This document shows, piece after piece, positions 11,885-33,744 of a DNA stretch of 64,000 bases (position 1 is the stretch's first letter; each line of letters starts with the position of its first letter). A program made the translations under genes and the position numbers. The stretch comes from Morella rubra (lineage: Eukaryota; Streptophyta; Magnoliopsida; Fagales; Myricaceae), in assembly GCA_003952965.2 (NCBI GenBank), contig CM025854.1:29926657-29990656 (forward strand). Direction: 5' to 3'. Under the pieces are notes generated by a model. The model searched no databases, had not been told where the DNA came from, and saw nothing but the letters and a program-made list of their open reading frames with translations.

Positions 11885-13024
11885 CTAAGACATATAAGTT
11901 ACGGTTATCTTTGTTTTTCTGTGATGGTGATGATGAGGATGGTCATGGGGTTTGTAGAGATCATAAGGAGCCCATAGATAATCAACTGGGCATGGTGTTC
12001 TCCCATCAAGCCTTGCCCATGGCTTCCCCTTTCCGCTCCAGTGCATCAAACTCACTGGACCTATATGCAAAGACCGACAAGTAGCCACCAAATTGTCCCC
12101 CCCTAGACCATGCTGGTTCCATCTGTGATCAATGGCCTCAACATCTCCGCCAAAAACCAACAAAAATGGAGGAAGAGATCCCAGCTCATAAATCCTTCTC
12201 TCTTTCTGAATTTCCATCCATTTCTCAATTTTTCTTGTGTAGTCGCCCTGTCTCCACCTGACCAAATCCACCACCATCACGCCCGTGTTGAAATAACAAG
12301 GTCTTTTCCCTTCAAGAGCCTTGGAAAACTCCGGATCGGACCAGAACTCGTCAGAGAAGTACTTGGTGAAGTTCGCATGACAATATTCCGGCGCACCAAT
12401 TGCTCTTGACCCAGTTAGAGAAACACTCCACAGCTTCTGAACGTCGTCGACCACAATGACATCGGAGTCTAGGTAGATTACACGTTCAACACAGGGCTCA
12501 AGCATATCAGCTAAGTAGCTTCTTGCGTAGTTTAACGGATTATCTAGAGCATGACGAATCGAAGATGATATCAGATTATTCACAATACTACCCTTAAAGG
12601 TGTAGACTTTGGATCTCAGCGAAGGGAACGTGGACCGGATCGTCCGAGAAAGCTCCGGTACATTCACCGAGCTGGAATCAGAGGCGATGAAGTGGAAGAA
12701 TATATTTTCAGGGCAAGAAGTGTGCTTGAGAACCGAATGGACAGCTGCAATAGAGCCCCTAATGTACTCCAAGTCAATAGTCATCGCGATGTGAACAAGT
12801 GAAGGCTCACATTCAAATAGCATACTCTTTGTCGCAAAGACACTGCATCTGGGGTCATTTAGGTACTCCGGTGCCTCTGAGAAATGCATAAACCTGCCAA
12901 ATTCATCTTGTACTTCATCGCCATCGCACGCCGGCTTGTTAGGAAACGATCGAATTGCATTGCCAGGGAATAGAAGCGTAAAAACCAGAACGGTCGCAGC
13001 AAAAATAGTTCTAGGAAGAAACAT
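11885..13024 (-). CDS. GATL-type GT8 glycosyltransferase
   Basis: Intronless gene of 379 residues, as is usual for galacturonosyltransferase-like (GATL) proteins of family GT8. These act in the Golgi/secretory route and are linked to pectin and xylan synthesis. The start is the ATG at 13,022-13,024; the in-frame triplet two codons upstream is TTG, not ATG. A hydrophobic N-terminus ([19 protein letters not shown]) looks like a signal peptide or anchor. The GT8 nucleotide-sugar and metal site is [11 protein letters not shown], with the DxD at residues 186-188. Later hallmarks are [23 protein letters not shown] and [10 protein letters not shown], the last being the GT8 C-terminal HxGxxKPW motif. 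The C-terminus is His-rich ([11 protein letters not shown]). All expected catalytic motifs are present. I cannot assign the subgroup number from sequence alone. Confidence 0.92.
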   Translation of the reverse strand: MFLPRTIFAATVLVFTLLFPGNAIRSFPNKPACDGDEVQDEFGRFMHFSEAPEYLNDPRCSVFATKSMLFECEPSLVHIAMTIDLEYIRGSIAAVHSVLKHTSCPENIFFHFIASDSSSVNVPELSRTIRSTFPSLRSKVYTFKGSIVNNLISSSIRHALDNPLNYARSYLADMLEPCVERVIYLDSDVIVVDDVQKLWSVSLTGSRAIGAPEYCHANFTKYFSDEFWSDPEFSKALEGKRPCYFNTGVMVVDLVRWRQGDYTRKIEKWMEIQKERRIYELGSLPPFLLVFGGDVEAIDHRWNQHGLGGDNLVATCRSLHIGPVSLMHWSGKGKPWARLDGRTPCPVDYLWAPYDLYKPHDHPHHHHHRKTKITVTYMS

Positions 13025-13199
13025 AATCAAATAATCTCAGATGGGTTGCTAGATCTCTTCTGAAGCAATTTCAGCCCTATGAAGACCTAAAATAGACAAC
13101 GGGTGAAATGGAAGGGAAAAGAAAAGAGGAACCGGCAATGATGGAAGAGGAAAGGAAACTGGGAAATGGTCAATAGAAATCCGAACACGTCTCGTCACA

Positions 13200-13206
13200 T
13201 ATATAA
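13200..13206 (-). promoter_or_regulatory. Possible TATA box of GATL
   Basis: On the minus strand the sequence reads TTATATATG about 180 bases upstream of the GATL ATG. Its position and sequence fit a TATA box, but no transcript start is available. Confidence 0.4.
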
Positions 13207-13512
13207 CAGAAGCGGAACACGGCAATGATGGAAGAATGCTGGCTAGTGGCTTGCCGTGTTTGAATGGGCGGTGGCTTCGGACTTTCTTCTTCAGTTCTGC
13301 TTTTGGCGTTTATTTATTTTCAATTTGGGGAGGCTTCCAGGAGCGTTCGTCCTTCAGCGAAGGGAGAAATGTGACCATGTGCTCTGAATAGATTCCGTAT
13401 TCCCCATGTACCCCATGTACGCGTTATTTACGTGCCCTCTAAATCATTATTATTACAGGCATATGACCACGTGCTTTGAACAAAACTTATTACGCTCTCC
13501 TCTTTATATTGG

Positions 13513-13547
<35 letters not shown>
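13513..13547 (+). repeat. (CT)n(AT)n compound microsatellite
   Basis: I count 11 CT units followed by a 14-base TA tract. The mirror copy at 51,432-51,464 has 9 units and a 16-base tract. The two arms therefore differ in repeat length although the flanks match. Confidence 0.85.
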
Positions 13548-14559
13548 ATCGCATGAATTTATACAACGTATGCAGCTGCTTCGTGCAGTCTTTTGTCTTC
13601 CCATTTTTTGGTTGGATAGTCAATGTTCCTTGTACCTATTCGCCACATTTTTTATGATCTTCATATCCTTTAGTTTAAGCAAAAACTAAGGAGAATCATT
13701 TTGGAACCTGACTTATTAGCCGCTGCGTTCTGTTCACATGGATCAAGTATCCCAAGTGCCCCCTTTTTTGGTTATTTTTCTAGAGAAAATTTCTTTTCTA
13801 AGAAAATACCTCTTGTCCGATATCAGGTTGTCTAACATGTCACAGACGTTGAATAGCATTGCCTGACAATAAGATGTAATGTTTGTGTCGGACAACCTCG
13901 ATCTGCATGCTCCTCAACAATTAGATCTGATACAAGCAAGACAAGATAACATGCACAAAGTTGAAAACTTTATCCATTTAGAAAACATAATTACAGACAT
14001 GAAGACGAAGAATTAGAAAAATGGATAATGACCTTTACATCCAATCAGCAATTTCAGTTTATCGTAGATACGCTTTTTCTCTACTCTATATAATCTTCTA
14101 TTGGTAAGTGCAGCCCTCTCCAGCACCAGTTAGAACATGAAAAAACAGAACATCCAAAAATGAAGAATTGCAAGTTACAACTTACAACCATCAATGTCAT
14201 ATCATCTGTGATATGACCAAAAGCCTTCTTTTAACTCAGAACTCGAGCGTAGGAGAAGTAAATCCAATCTAGAATACTTGATCTTATATTTTCAACGTCT
14301 ACACCGTACCATGCATGCACATAAATGCATTAGTGCAGATAGTTCCCACATCAACGTAGAAATAACCGCATACAGGTAAAAAAACATTCCAAACAAGTGC
14401 AGTTCAGTTCTTGGAATGCTGTGAAACCCTATGAAAATACTCGCACCTTCCTAAACAAGAATTGCGGTTCTAGAATTTTAAAAACAAAAAATATAACTGT
14501 CGTGAGAGAGAGAGAGGGAGAGAGCATTTACATTGTATTCAAAGAATAGACCCGATCTT

Positions 14560-16621
14560 CTAAGACCTAGAACTCATGCTGCAAGAATGAGAAACTCGGA
14601 AAGGAGCTATCAACCCTTCAGTGAAGCAGAAATCAGCATTTATGTGATCATACTGCTTCCTGCAGCCCGGGCATCGCCCATCTGCCTCAAGAATCCTCTT
14701 GTGACAGAAAAGGCAAAGTCGAAATCCACATGAACATGGCAGAAAGCTAGAGTCTGTCACATCCAAATCCTCATAGCAGATAGGACATGGAGAAGGCTGG
14801 GACATGATGCTTTGCCATGCCCACGTGATAGTACCACGGCCACAATGCCAATCTGAAGTCATTGGGAAACTGTTCTGCTTGGAGAGAGTGGGTAGACTCT
14901 GTGGACGGAAAGTGTCATCAGCTCTCCATGCTCGACAATTCACAAGTGATTCGGATACCACTTCCTTGCTTTCTTTTTTCAACAAGTCCACTCTAGGATC
15001 ACCGCTAGGTACTCCATTACTCCCACATTCAAGCCTAGTTTCGGGATTTTCAGGAAGCTTTGAAATGGAGTTATGCTGAATGTCATCTGCATTTAAAGCA
15101 TCTGCAATAGCCTCCCAGTCATCCAGACACCCATCATCCTCTTCTTCCTCACTGATGCTTCCAGAGCAACAACCACTGCTCACACTACTGCTGCTGCTTC
15201 CACCAAGACCCTTCCTTGAATCATGATGATCAAAACTGCTTCCAATTCGGCCATTCATCTGGGACTCCAAATCACCATCATGGATGCTGGATCGCTCATT
15301 CTCCTCTCCTCTCGACCCCATTTCCATCTTTTCTGACGATCCATTATGCACATTGGCTATTCGAATGCGTGATGGCTGAGAATCAACGCTCACATTTGAA
15401 TCCACCTTGCAGCCCTTTTTCTTGACTGCATTGCAACCCCAGGTCCATTATTAATAGATTAAACCATGCAAATGTTAATCAACTTTGCTGAGCCAATCTT
15501 TAAACCCTACCTTTAAAACATGTCTCCTAAAAATATAAAAGACCAAACATCACTAGGTTATTTCACATCTAGGATTGAGGTTGTAACCAATGAAAGCAGA
15601 GAAGATTATCAGCTTCACAGGACACTATAACCTCTCTATTTGACAAGCAAATGACAAATCCATTTTGTTGAAAATCTACAATTATGATATTTCCAAATAG
15701 CCATCCTCTCATGTCCTGCAAAAAATTGCCTCTTCACCAGTCAACTTCTGCATTGAAACACCGGACTGATGAATTATGTCATCCAGACGACTAAAAAAAC
15801 AAAACCCCGAAATTTCAAAATCTCTTCATTTTCCTACATATTGTAGCAACCAACCAGTGCAGAAGATAATTTCCCACGAACTTCAAAATAGATAGTTCAA
15901 TTCATGCTACATCAATTCCGTTTAGATCCACGTAATTCTGCCTCTATCAAATCGTAATTTTCCTTTATACATGAAAAAGCAAAGTAAAGCTCTCAGAGCG
16001 AGAGGGAGAGAGAACATGTAATTATTCCCTTAACAGCTGAGAGACAGCAGAGGGAAAGGGAAATATGAAATGTTCCATTCGGACACAAATTTTCCACAAG
16101 CAATCCCAAGCAATAGATATTATCGTTCCTCTATTCAAGATTTATGAAGCCATAAAATACGAGCAGCTTAGTAATATTTCAGAAACCGGAAAATTTGGAG
16201 GGGGAGAAAGGGAGATCAAAGAAGAACCTTGAGAAAGCCATTGCTCACGTCGAACATCGAGCTTGCTCTGCTTCAGTTTCTTGTTCGTCTGTAGACACAA
16301 ATCATAATTAGAATGAGCTCCTACCATTTGACAAAACCAAAAAGAAATGAATATTTTAAACACATTACAAAAGACAAACGCTTAACCTTCAATTTCTACG
16401 CCAAGATACAAAGAAACAAGAAAATAAACTGAAACGACAAGAAGTCTCAAAAATCCAAAAAATATGATTTTGTTCACAGCATTTTCTAGGCAACCAAACA
16501 GAACATTGCCCGAGAGATAGAGAGCGAGGAGGAGGTTTGCGAAATATACCCTTTTTTTCTTGCTGAGGTCTTTGGGAAGAGTCGCAGGGGCAGGAGAGAC
16601 GGAGATTGATTCGGAACCCAT
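14560..16621 (-). CDS. NOT4-type (C4C4) RING finger protein
   Basis: Three exons, in order of transcription 16621-16550, 16288-16228 and 15425-14560, encode 332 residues. The start MGSESISVSPAP is in good frame with the splice sites. The middle is low-complexity: a Ser run, then an acidic stretch (SISEEEEDDGCLDDWEAI). The C-terminal domain has eight cysteines at residues 258, 261, 275, 277, 282, 285, 296 and 299 with spacing CPIC-13-CSC-4-CLFC-10-CPGC. This is the C4C4 layout of the NOT4 (CNOT4) RING rather than C3HC4. Such domains act as E3 ubiquitin ligases. The RNA-binding domain of true NOT4 is absent, so this is a plant RING family member of unknown target, not NOT4 itself. A Trp-rich segment (GRGTITWAWQSIM) precedes the RING. 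Confidence 0.85.
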
Positions 16622-18549
16622 GGAATTTGTGGTGAAGGAGAAGAACAATGAACTGGATAGGCAAAAACCCTGATTTGAGATATCTGAGAGAAAGAGACAG
16701 GAAGATGGAGAGAGCTTGAATCGAAATGGAAGTAAATGAACTAATTGCAGGAAGAGAGGATAGGGAGGGAGTGGATATTACGAAAGCCCCTCTGTTTCCG
16801 CTCTCTCACTCTCCTATTTTTCTTCGACGCCCAAAAAAAATCAAAGCCTCCCCTGTTTTCTAAGCATTTAATAGCTCCATAGTTACCGTAATGCCCTTCA
16901 CAACTACCTTGTCTTCAAACCATGTTTTTTATTTGATGGCCGCCTATTTACCGCCGTGTATTTAACTATCAAAGGAAATAAAAACCATCCAGATGCGAAT
17001 ATTTCAAGCAATATTTGAACTCTTTATGTATATTTAAAAAAATTAAAAATTATATGTGTAAATTAAAAATAAATATATATTATACTTTTATAACTTATAC
17101 TTTCTATTCAAAGCAATATTTGAACTCTCTATGCGTATTTTAAAAATTAAAAAATCATATATGTGTCCATTAAAAATAAATCGAAGTTATAACTATTGTA
17201 AGTTAAATTTTTTATTCCTGATGATTTTGTCCCGCTAATCAGAAAATCTAAGTGAAACTGACTTATTGTTTATGAAAACATTTCACAAGGGAAAAATTTT
17301 AGTTCCATTATGAATTCAATTTCCGTGCTTTTTTCCACGTTAAGAAAGAATGAAAAAGAAAAAGGAAGGTAACAGTTATAAGTGGAAATGATAGTTACAA
17401 CTACCAACTTAATTTTGTACTCCGAGTGTAGTTTTTGTAATTGTATAAGGGTATCTTAGTAATAACGGATCTCCATTTGGTTCGCCTGTTATGACTAATT
17501 AAGTTGCTGCGTCGGAATAGCGTGTAAGGAGGAAGCATACCGAACGTGGAAGCCTCGTCGAGTAGGCCGCTGCATTAGAGGACACGTGGACGGCTAGATA
17601 CCATAGATCCGCTCTCATAATCAAGCGTGGGCCCGCTTCTAATTTGTCTTTTAGTTGCGCCCATGGTGGGTCCTAACTGGTGATTCTCCCAAATACGCAA
17701 TAAGCCTGCATGGCATAGACTATGGAGTATGGAGTACTACCACGAAAAATACGACAGAAATCCAAAGGAAATAAAAAATAAAAAATTATGAACAACAAAA
17801 AAAAACCATATATATTTGTCGTGCTCCAAAATGTTAAAAAAAAAAAAAAAAAAAAATAGACAGAATAACCTCGCTCCAAAATGTTTAGTTCTCTTTGTCG
17901 TGCTCTTTATATATTTTATATATACTGAATATACTCCAACGTTTTTTTTTCTTTCCTTATTTATAGAAATTTGCATTCTTAAGTTGCATCCCCGTGCTGA
18001 AATTGTTCTGTATACAAAAAATGCAGGCTTAATTGCACTTGTAAATTGCATCTTTGTTATGTAAATTTGCAGACTACATGATCGCTTTAATGGAGAAAAT
18101 AGAACTAGCTTTTTACCCAAAATTACTGGGTACTAATTACTGTCCTAAAAAAAAAAAAAAAAAACAAAAGTTACTCTGAGCTTAAGGGTTTATGTGTGGG
18201 TACAGAGAGAGAGAGAGATGCTATCTACCAAAAAAAAAAAAGGCAATAACATTAAAACAAATTTTTTTTTATACAAGACTTTATGCATCCACCCTATGTA
18301 CATTGGTTAAATTTCCCCGAGCCATCCCCTTCAGATTAGGTCTGGTGTACAACACGAGTACAAGGATGACGTTGCCCCCAAAAACAGTGTCTTGGTTTCA
18401 CGCCAATGACCTAAAAAACTACCAACGCAGGATCAGTCTTCAGTTATTGTGTGCAGTGCTTGGAAGACGACCTGAAGGTTATGCTCTACGAGATTTAAAC
18501 AGTGGAATAACATGTCTACCATGAGTGCCCAAGTGGCGCATAAAGATGA
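16622..18549. other. Spacer between RING and SNL (both minus strand)
   Basis: The part next to 16,622 is CT-rich on the coding strand and is the likely RING 5' leader. From about 16,900 to 17,500 it is very AT-rich. A block at about 17,450-17,660 is less AT-rich and contains a G-box. From about 17,750 there are A runs and then sequence that probably belongs to the SNL 3' end. No gene is supported. Confidence 0.5.
17583..17588. promoter_or_regulatory. G-box (CACGTG)
   Basis: The palindrome CACGTG lies within GACACGTGGA, a context typical of ABRE/G-box elements bound by bZIP and bHLH factors. It is about 960 bases upstream of the RING start codon. This is a single motif and its function is unproven. 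Confidence 0.3.
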
Positions 18550-27970
<9,421 letters not shown>

Positions 27971-28250
27971 CTCCGCCAAACGCAACAAACTAATCCACCA
28001 AGAAAGCACAAATCAGCATAAGCGAAGAAGCTAAAACAAACAAACAAAAATCGAAATCCCGTCGAGACAAAAAAGAGAGAAAGAAAAGATATTACTTTCT
28101 GTCCGGTTCACCGAACTTCTCGGCAATAAGAGTGAGCAGATCTCTAGGAGAGAAGAAAGAGTTGGTTCAGGTGCTTGATCGCTGCAAAGACGAAGTAGAA
28201 GAGGAGGAAGAGAATAAATATAGAAGGAGGGGAGGAAATTATGTTGAATG
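27971..28250 (-). promoter_or_regulatory. SNL 5' untranslated region and proximal promoter
   Basis: Upstream of the SNL ATG (27,970) the minus strand has a CT-rich leader. A donor-like site near 28,092 suggests a 5' UTR intron. Beyond about 28,250 the composition turns AT-rich. No TATA box is convincing. Confidence 0.4.
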
Positions 28251-29116
28251 GAAAAGCTCTGGGCTTTTGGCTTGGATTTTGGCTTTGGTACGTGAGACTC
28301 CGTGTCTCAATAAGAATTCGGATGTATCTGTGGATTTCTTTGTACCATAGTTTTAAAAAAGGCTTGGAAGACTTCCAATATATCCTACCAAAAATAACAG
28401 TAACTTTAACTTATATTTGTACAATTAGAAGCTATGTGCCATACATTTGTGACCGATATTTGAATTCTTCGACTTAATTGATTTTTTGAAGTGTAAGGCA
28501 ATTTTAACTAGGACATATCTAGTTAAGGTGAAAATTAATTAAGATTCTATGCCTAGTTATTAATCGTTTAGTAAAAAATGTTTTTAAACTTGTCTATTTT
28601 CCAATAGAAATAAATATAAAATTCCGAGAAAAATAAATGAGGTGGCAAAATATCAATACTATGTATAACAATCGAAATAAATGTGTGGGTTGTTGGCGGT
28701 TTCTCTATTGAAAAAGGCCTGCAAATATAAAACCATGGGACGCAATAAAAAAAATCGTTAAAATTTTTCGAAATAAAATATTCTTAAAGTGAGTTGTTCC
28801 GAACACAGGCGGCGATTTCATATTCCTCGTATGTTTGGGACTAAAAGTCGAAGTAAACTCGCAGTAATTCATGTTTCGAATTTGCTGTAGTTGATAAAAA
28901 CTATAGAGAACCGACTTGTTACGAAAGATCTTTCCTTTTGTTCATCGTAGCATTTTCCAAATGTTGTTTCCTCGCGAGAGGAAAACGTGTGCCAGACCAC
29001 CGGAGAGGCATCAAGACTATGTTGCCTCTCTGTCATTCGGCATTTTCACGTAAGTAGCCCCCGCGCCCATTCCGCTCCTACATGTTAACAGAGCAAAACA
29101 GACCGAGAAAGAAAGA
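28251..29116. other. Intergenic stretch upstream of SNL
   Basis: I see no gene. It is AT-rich to about 28,750. From there to 29,116 the composition is more mixed and has no recognisable match elsewhere in the window. Confidence 0.45.
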
Positions 29117-29594
29117 TGACCGCCGATTTAGGGCAGTTGAGTCCGAACTCGGCAAACTCGAGCCCTTTCAGCTTTTTTATGTCCTATGCCCCAGTGACTC
29201 TTTCGGACCCAATCTGCTAGTTTAAACGATGCTCCCCAAGGGCAGCGTGCGTTGGAGATTGCCAGCTAAAAATACAAGGTACGAACGAATCCTGCAGCCT
29301 AAAATTTGGAAAGACGTACACTACAAACTCTTGTTCCTTGAGTTCGTGTTCAAATACTTGAGTTCCATTTTTTGGTTGCATTGTTTCTAGGAAAAACTGT
29401 GTGCGTGTAATTTTTGTTTACTCGAATGAAGTGGAAGTAAAGTACAAAGTTTGCGTTTAACATTTACATTTGCACCTGTGGGAATGGGTGGGTGCCCGTT
29501 AGAAGTGTTAGTTGCAGTAAACTGCCAAGTGCCAATTCCGAGTGCTGTTAATGGAAACGCGTAGAAAGACAAGAAAAAACAAGCACTCAATAGT
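29117..29594 (+). repeat. Inner inverted-repeat island, left copy
   Basis: These 478 bases reappear as the exact-looking reverse complement at 35,851-36,328; coordinate sums are 65,445 at both ends. They hold no recognisable gene. The long minus-strand open frame here has no known domain. Just beyond the inner boundary a degraded mirror match continues: the left-side motif AGCAGAAAAGAGGTGGCTAA, read on the minus strand, corresponds to AGCAGAAAAGAAGGGCTGAA at 35,802 on the right. Confidence 0.9.
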
Positions 29595-30180
29595 AAGTTA
29601 GTAACATGGAGTTTGACTGTTAGCCACCTCTTTTCTGCTATATAATTAATTTTTAAAATTTCATATGATATTATTATTATCAAAATTATCAGAAATTCAA
29701 ATTTAAATATTAGATATTATTATCAAAATAGGAGAGATTAAAGTTTAAAGTTTATAATATTTTTTTTCTATAAAGGACATTTATCTTGTATTATATATGG
29801 ACTTATAATACAAAAAACAATTATTGATAATTTTCACATTGAATATAAATCTTTCAGATCGAATCACTCAAAATCTTTATATTTTTTTTATTATTTATTA
29901 TCTCTCCATTTTATATTTCAATTCTGTACTCCATTTTATCTTTTGGTTGAACATTTGCAGGGGTCAAATACACTTGCTATTTGGGCTTGCCAATTACAAA
30001 AACTACCCCAACAAATGAAAAATATCGAACTAATAACCAAAACTGAAACAGAAAATAGTGATAGAGATTGCACTATACTTCACTTATTCCTTATATTTTG
30101 GTGGTCAACTAGTATATAATTTTTTTTAAATAGAAATAAATGCACTTACAGTGTCTATATTATAAAAAAGTTACAAATTA
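29595..30180. other. AT-rich stretch, no gene
   Basis: Very AT-rich sequence with short open frames only. It should mirror about 35,200-35,850 if the palindrome register from the island holds, and the part next to the island does so in a degraded form. Confidence 0.45.
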
Positions 30181-30189
30181 ACATTGACT

Positions 30190-31095
30190 AAGGGCAATGT
30201 GCGTCCTCAAGGACGTGAGATGGAAAAACCTCGTCCCGTGTCTTTTAATGGGTCATAGATGGTTGACTTTCCGGACCCACTTTGACCGACTAACGCCGTC
30301 GATTTTCCCTCTTCGATGCTAATTGAAAAGCCTTTGAAGATCCATCACTTCCGGCCTAGCTGGGTATGCAAAATACAGGTCACCCATGAAGACAAGCTTG
30401 CCACCGTACCAAAAAGCTTACAGCCCAAGAGGCTCATATGAGGCTTTGAGAAGCGCCAAGCCCAATACCTGCGTACCGTGATTGTCTTATGCTCTGTCGA
30501 CGTTGGGCTTCTTCGGCCTTTTCGAGCATTTTCAGGATCCGGTCTTGGGAAGAGAAAACCGTGACAGTTCGTAACCGTAGGTTGGAAACGGCTTCAGCAG
30601 CGAGCTTGCTACTTTCATCTTGGGATTTGATGGCCTTCTTGGACAAACTTTTTAGTAACACGTCTATTATAAGTTTATAACAAATTTTGTTTTTTCCAAG
30701 TGTATGAGTTTATAACACGAGACGACAATTGTTTGCACGGGCTATCACGACAATCGCAAGCCTCCATGCAATGTCCAATACCATAATGCAGCCCACAACA
30801 ACAGCTGAGGCCTGAGAAGGTTTGTACAAGGAGAGACATTCTATCACATTGCGAATGCATACACTGGCCGAACCGCACCATACAGTACAGCTCCCAAACA
30901 TCCTAACGCTTGCATCCGCGCGAAGTTCAAAGCTAATAAATCTCCAAGAGGATATTGGTCCTGGCTATTTTCACGTTTACGCCGGCTACCTCACCAAGTG
31001 AAGCCTGACTCCGTGCTTAAAGTTGGCAGAACTTGACCTACTCCTCTAGAAATCCCTTCACTGCTTGGGTTGTTGATCTCGATGTTAGATAGTAG
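30190..31095 (-). pseudogene. ABCB (MDR-type) transporter gene remnant, left copy
   Basis: Reading the minus strand, parts of an ABCB15-like transporter appear in the right order but in several frames. These are an interdomain stretch (SNIEINNPSSEGISRG), [89 protein letters not shown] and FWYGGKLV. Then follow [10 protein letters not shown] and a second nucleotide-binding domain start with a perfect Walker A (GQSGSGKST, at 30,261-30,287) and YDPLK. About 85 residues normally between WYGGKLV and FAYPARP are missing, and the segment after Walker A is shortened. The first nucleotide-binding domain cannot be found. It is a decayed gene fragment, possibly with read errors on top. Confidence 0.75.
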
Positions 31096-33740
31096 ATAAT
31101 GATACCAAATTCGAGCTCCGTTGCCGACGCTGTAGGCCGTTAAACTTTCATAAGGCCAACAGACCCAACAGGCCGTGGTTAAATGTCCGTCAGTACCGCC
31201 AACCGCACTCCAACAGCGTGCGCAAACCAGACAACCATGCAGCTGGAGTGATTCCCAAAGCACAATTAAAACATGAGGAGTCAAGTCTGCATGTGATGGT
31301 ACTGTGGTAGTGGAAAAAGTACGTCTTAATGATAGCGTGCAAATAAAAATTACAGGAGAAGGGATTATTACACGAAACAGAAGAAACAAGGAGCGCAGTA
31401 GCTCGGGAACTGAACCTAACTCAACACCACTGTAATAAAACAAAGAACAAGGGGAGAGCGGATAACCCCCGTATCAACGGGAGCTGGATATAGCATCAGC
31501 GCCAACCAAAAAGAAACACATTCGAGGAAAGGTGGTGCCGAAACGGAGGAGGTGTGCAGAAAGGGTACAGGGAGGCGGACCAGCGTGTGGGATTCCATGT
31601 CGCGAGACCAGGGGCAAGCGATCATACTGCTGCGGCGGGCAGAAATCAATGGGCGCAAGATGAACCAGCCGCGTCACAGTAAAGTAGAAAGGAGCGGATC
31701 GATAGGATGCAATGAGTGGAAAAGTTTAACGGAGGGGAGACCAACAACCCACTGAACGCCAGCAAGCAGAGCCATGCGGCCCCAGGTACTCTGCTCGGTG
31801 CGACGCTGCAACCCTTAACAGAGCCCGGATCCGACTCTCACGAAGCAAAGAATCGCCAAAAAAACAGTATAACCTGAGGGACTGAGCGGTATGCGGGAAG
31901 CGCCCAAGCACGGCACAAAATGCCGGCAACGGAGATGAGAAGAACTGAGAGAAATGCCCTGACCGAACCGTACGTATGGTAAAGAACGGAAACAGCACGG
32001 GGGGCGTGCAGATAGATCAGACAACTGGGCGTTTAAAGATAAAGCCGAACCGCATTTAATAGCAAGGGGGCAGTGTTGGATTGGATAAAGAACAACGTCG
32101 ACGTGTAGCAACGCCGAAAGAAGGAGCTTCGAAGGATCACAGCTGCGGGATTAGCCTGAGTTGAAGGGCCAGGAATTAGGGTTGAAGCGGAGCAGCAAAA
32201 GACAGCTCCTTATGAGACCGTCTATGCATACGGTTTCTGCTGAAGTCAAGAGTTAATGCCGGGTCGAACCCGACTTTCCAGCAAGAAATAAATGCATATT
32301 ATATTCCCAGAAGCGTGGAATTGGGAAACAAGAAGCAAAGCAGGACTAAAGCAGCAAAGAGATTGAGAGAATGGGCACTGAGACAAGTCATCAACAGAGA
32401 CCAAAGAGCGAAAAAAACAGAACCAGCAGATTAAAAAGAAGAAGAATTGCAGAGAGGACGGCAAGCCATGAGTGCAAGGCAAGCAAAAGGATACGCGTCG
32501 CGCCCCCGCCGGGGGGGTGGTGAAGAAACCGTGGGTCAAATCGATGCGGCAGCAGCCTCAGCTGATGATGCGCTCGGAGAGGGTTGAATCTTCATGGTAC
32601 TCGCTCTGAGTGTGTTGTGCGGATGGGATGAGAATCAGATGACGTAGCAAGGCTGACCTCCAATGCGTATGGCGCTTATAATCATATGGCGTGTAGAGCG
32701 TGGATGAGACATAAGTAAAGAATCTGTGGGCTGTTTGAAATGTCTGTGGACAGGGAAGTCTTTGTAGCTCTGGATGCTGTCTGCTTGATCTTACAAGGCA
32801 TTCTCCGTGTACGAAGGTCAGCGGTCTAGGATTGGGCAGGTATAGACATCAAGGGACGGAGACTGTAGCGCTCTTACTCCGTGCCATAAGTCCCCTCTAG
32901 AGAAATCCACGGCTGTAGCTAAATTATCTAAGTCCCTCATCTGCCGTTCTTATTGTAGGCGTCTGATGTACAGGAACAACTGCTGCTTAGTCGCCAATGG
33001 GATCGGTGCTGGTGGACAGACCCAAACCATCACCGCCGCTCTTGTTCGCCTATTGAATAGCGTGTGCTGGGGAATTACTATACCCAAGTTGATCAGGTCG
33101 CATCTCGCAGCCCATGCCGCAGATGTTGTCGGAGCGTCATATAAGGGTTCGGAAAGACCTCCAAAAGGTCGACATTTGGGCCCTTCGTTCCGCGCAGTAG
33201 TCGCTTCACAAGTTTCGTCTCTCGCAGCCTGACTTGGAAGTGCATGGTGTTTTTTCATTAGACATGATGTTGTGTGATTAGCGAAGCTGATGGTTCACCT
33301 CGCGCATCACCGTTTGTCACGAGGTCAGTCATCGAGGTTCTTATTCCATCTGTGATTTTCTTTGAGTTCTGTCTCAGATTTCTCTTGGAAAGTTTTCGCA
33401 AAGAAACAGAACTGGTGTAGCCGCCTCTGCTTGACCCAGTAAGGACAGTAGAACTATTATCTCAGTGGCTTATGACTTGGCGAGAGTATAAAGTGGCTCG
33501 TATAGCCTCCTACCGATGGCATATCGCTCTATAATAATCGAGCCTCAAACTGCTACTGGACTTAGGACTAGACGACAGTGGCTCGAGTACATTAGTGCCC
33601 CTAAACCCGTGTTTTGCGTATTAATAGTCACACGGCACCCACAGCAGATCGACTAAGTCGAGTCACCGGTTGCGAGACTGGACAACCTAGACTGGTTCAA
33701 GACGTCCAGGTACCATGTCAGAACACAAAACTAGTATCCG
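31096..33740. other. Unreadable centre around the palindrome axis
   Basis: No gene, RNA or repeat family is recognisable. GC content is clearly higher than in the arms. From about 31,300 to 32,560 the plus strand has far more A than T (for example 23 A and 6 T in 31,501-31,560). Open frames here match nothing known. By the arm registers the axis should lie near 32.4-32.7 kb. Confidence 0.55.
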
Positions 33741-33744
33741 AGAC

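Larger units (their letters stand above)
13025..14559. other. GATL promoter region and RING 3' region
   Basis: No gene is seen. Bases 13,025 to about 13,350 are the likely 5' leader and core promoter of GATL, with a TATA-like element at 13,200. Then come a CT/AT microsatellite (13,513-13,547) and AT-rich sequence. The last few hundred bases before 14,560 are probably RING-gene 3' untranslated sequence, including a GA repeat at about 14,504. Confidence 0.55.

Noticed and set aside
29387-29683. Minus-strand frame of 98 codons in the island (also at 35,744-36,124)
   Set aside because: Present in both copies only because the DNA is mirrored; no family is recognised.
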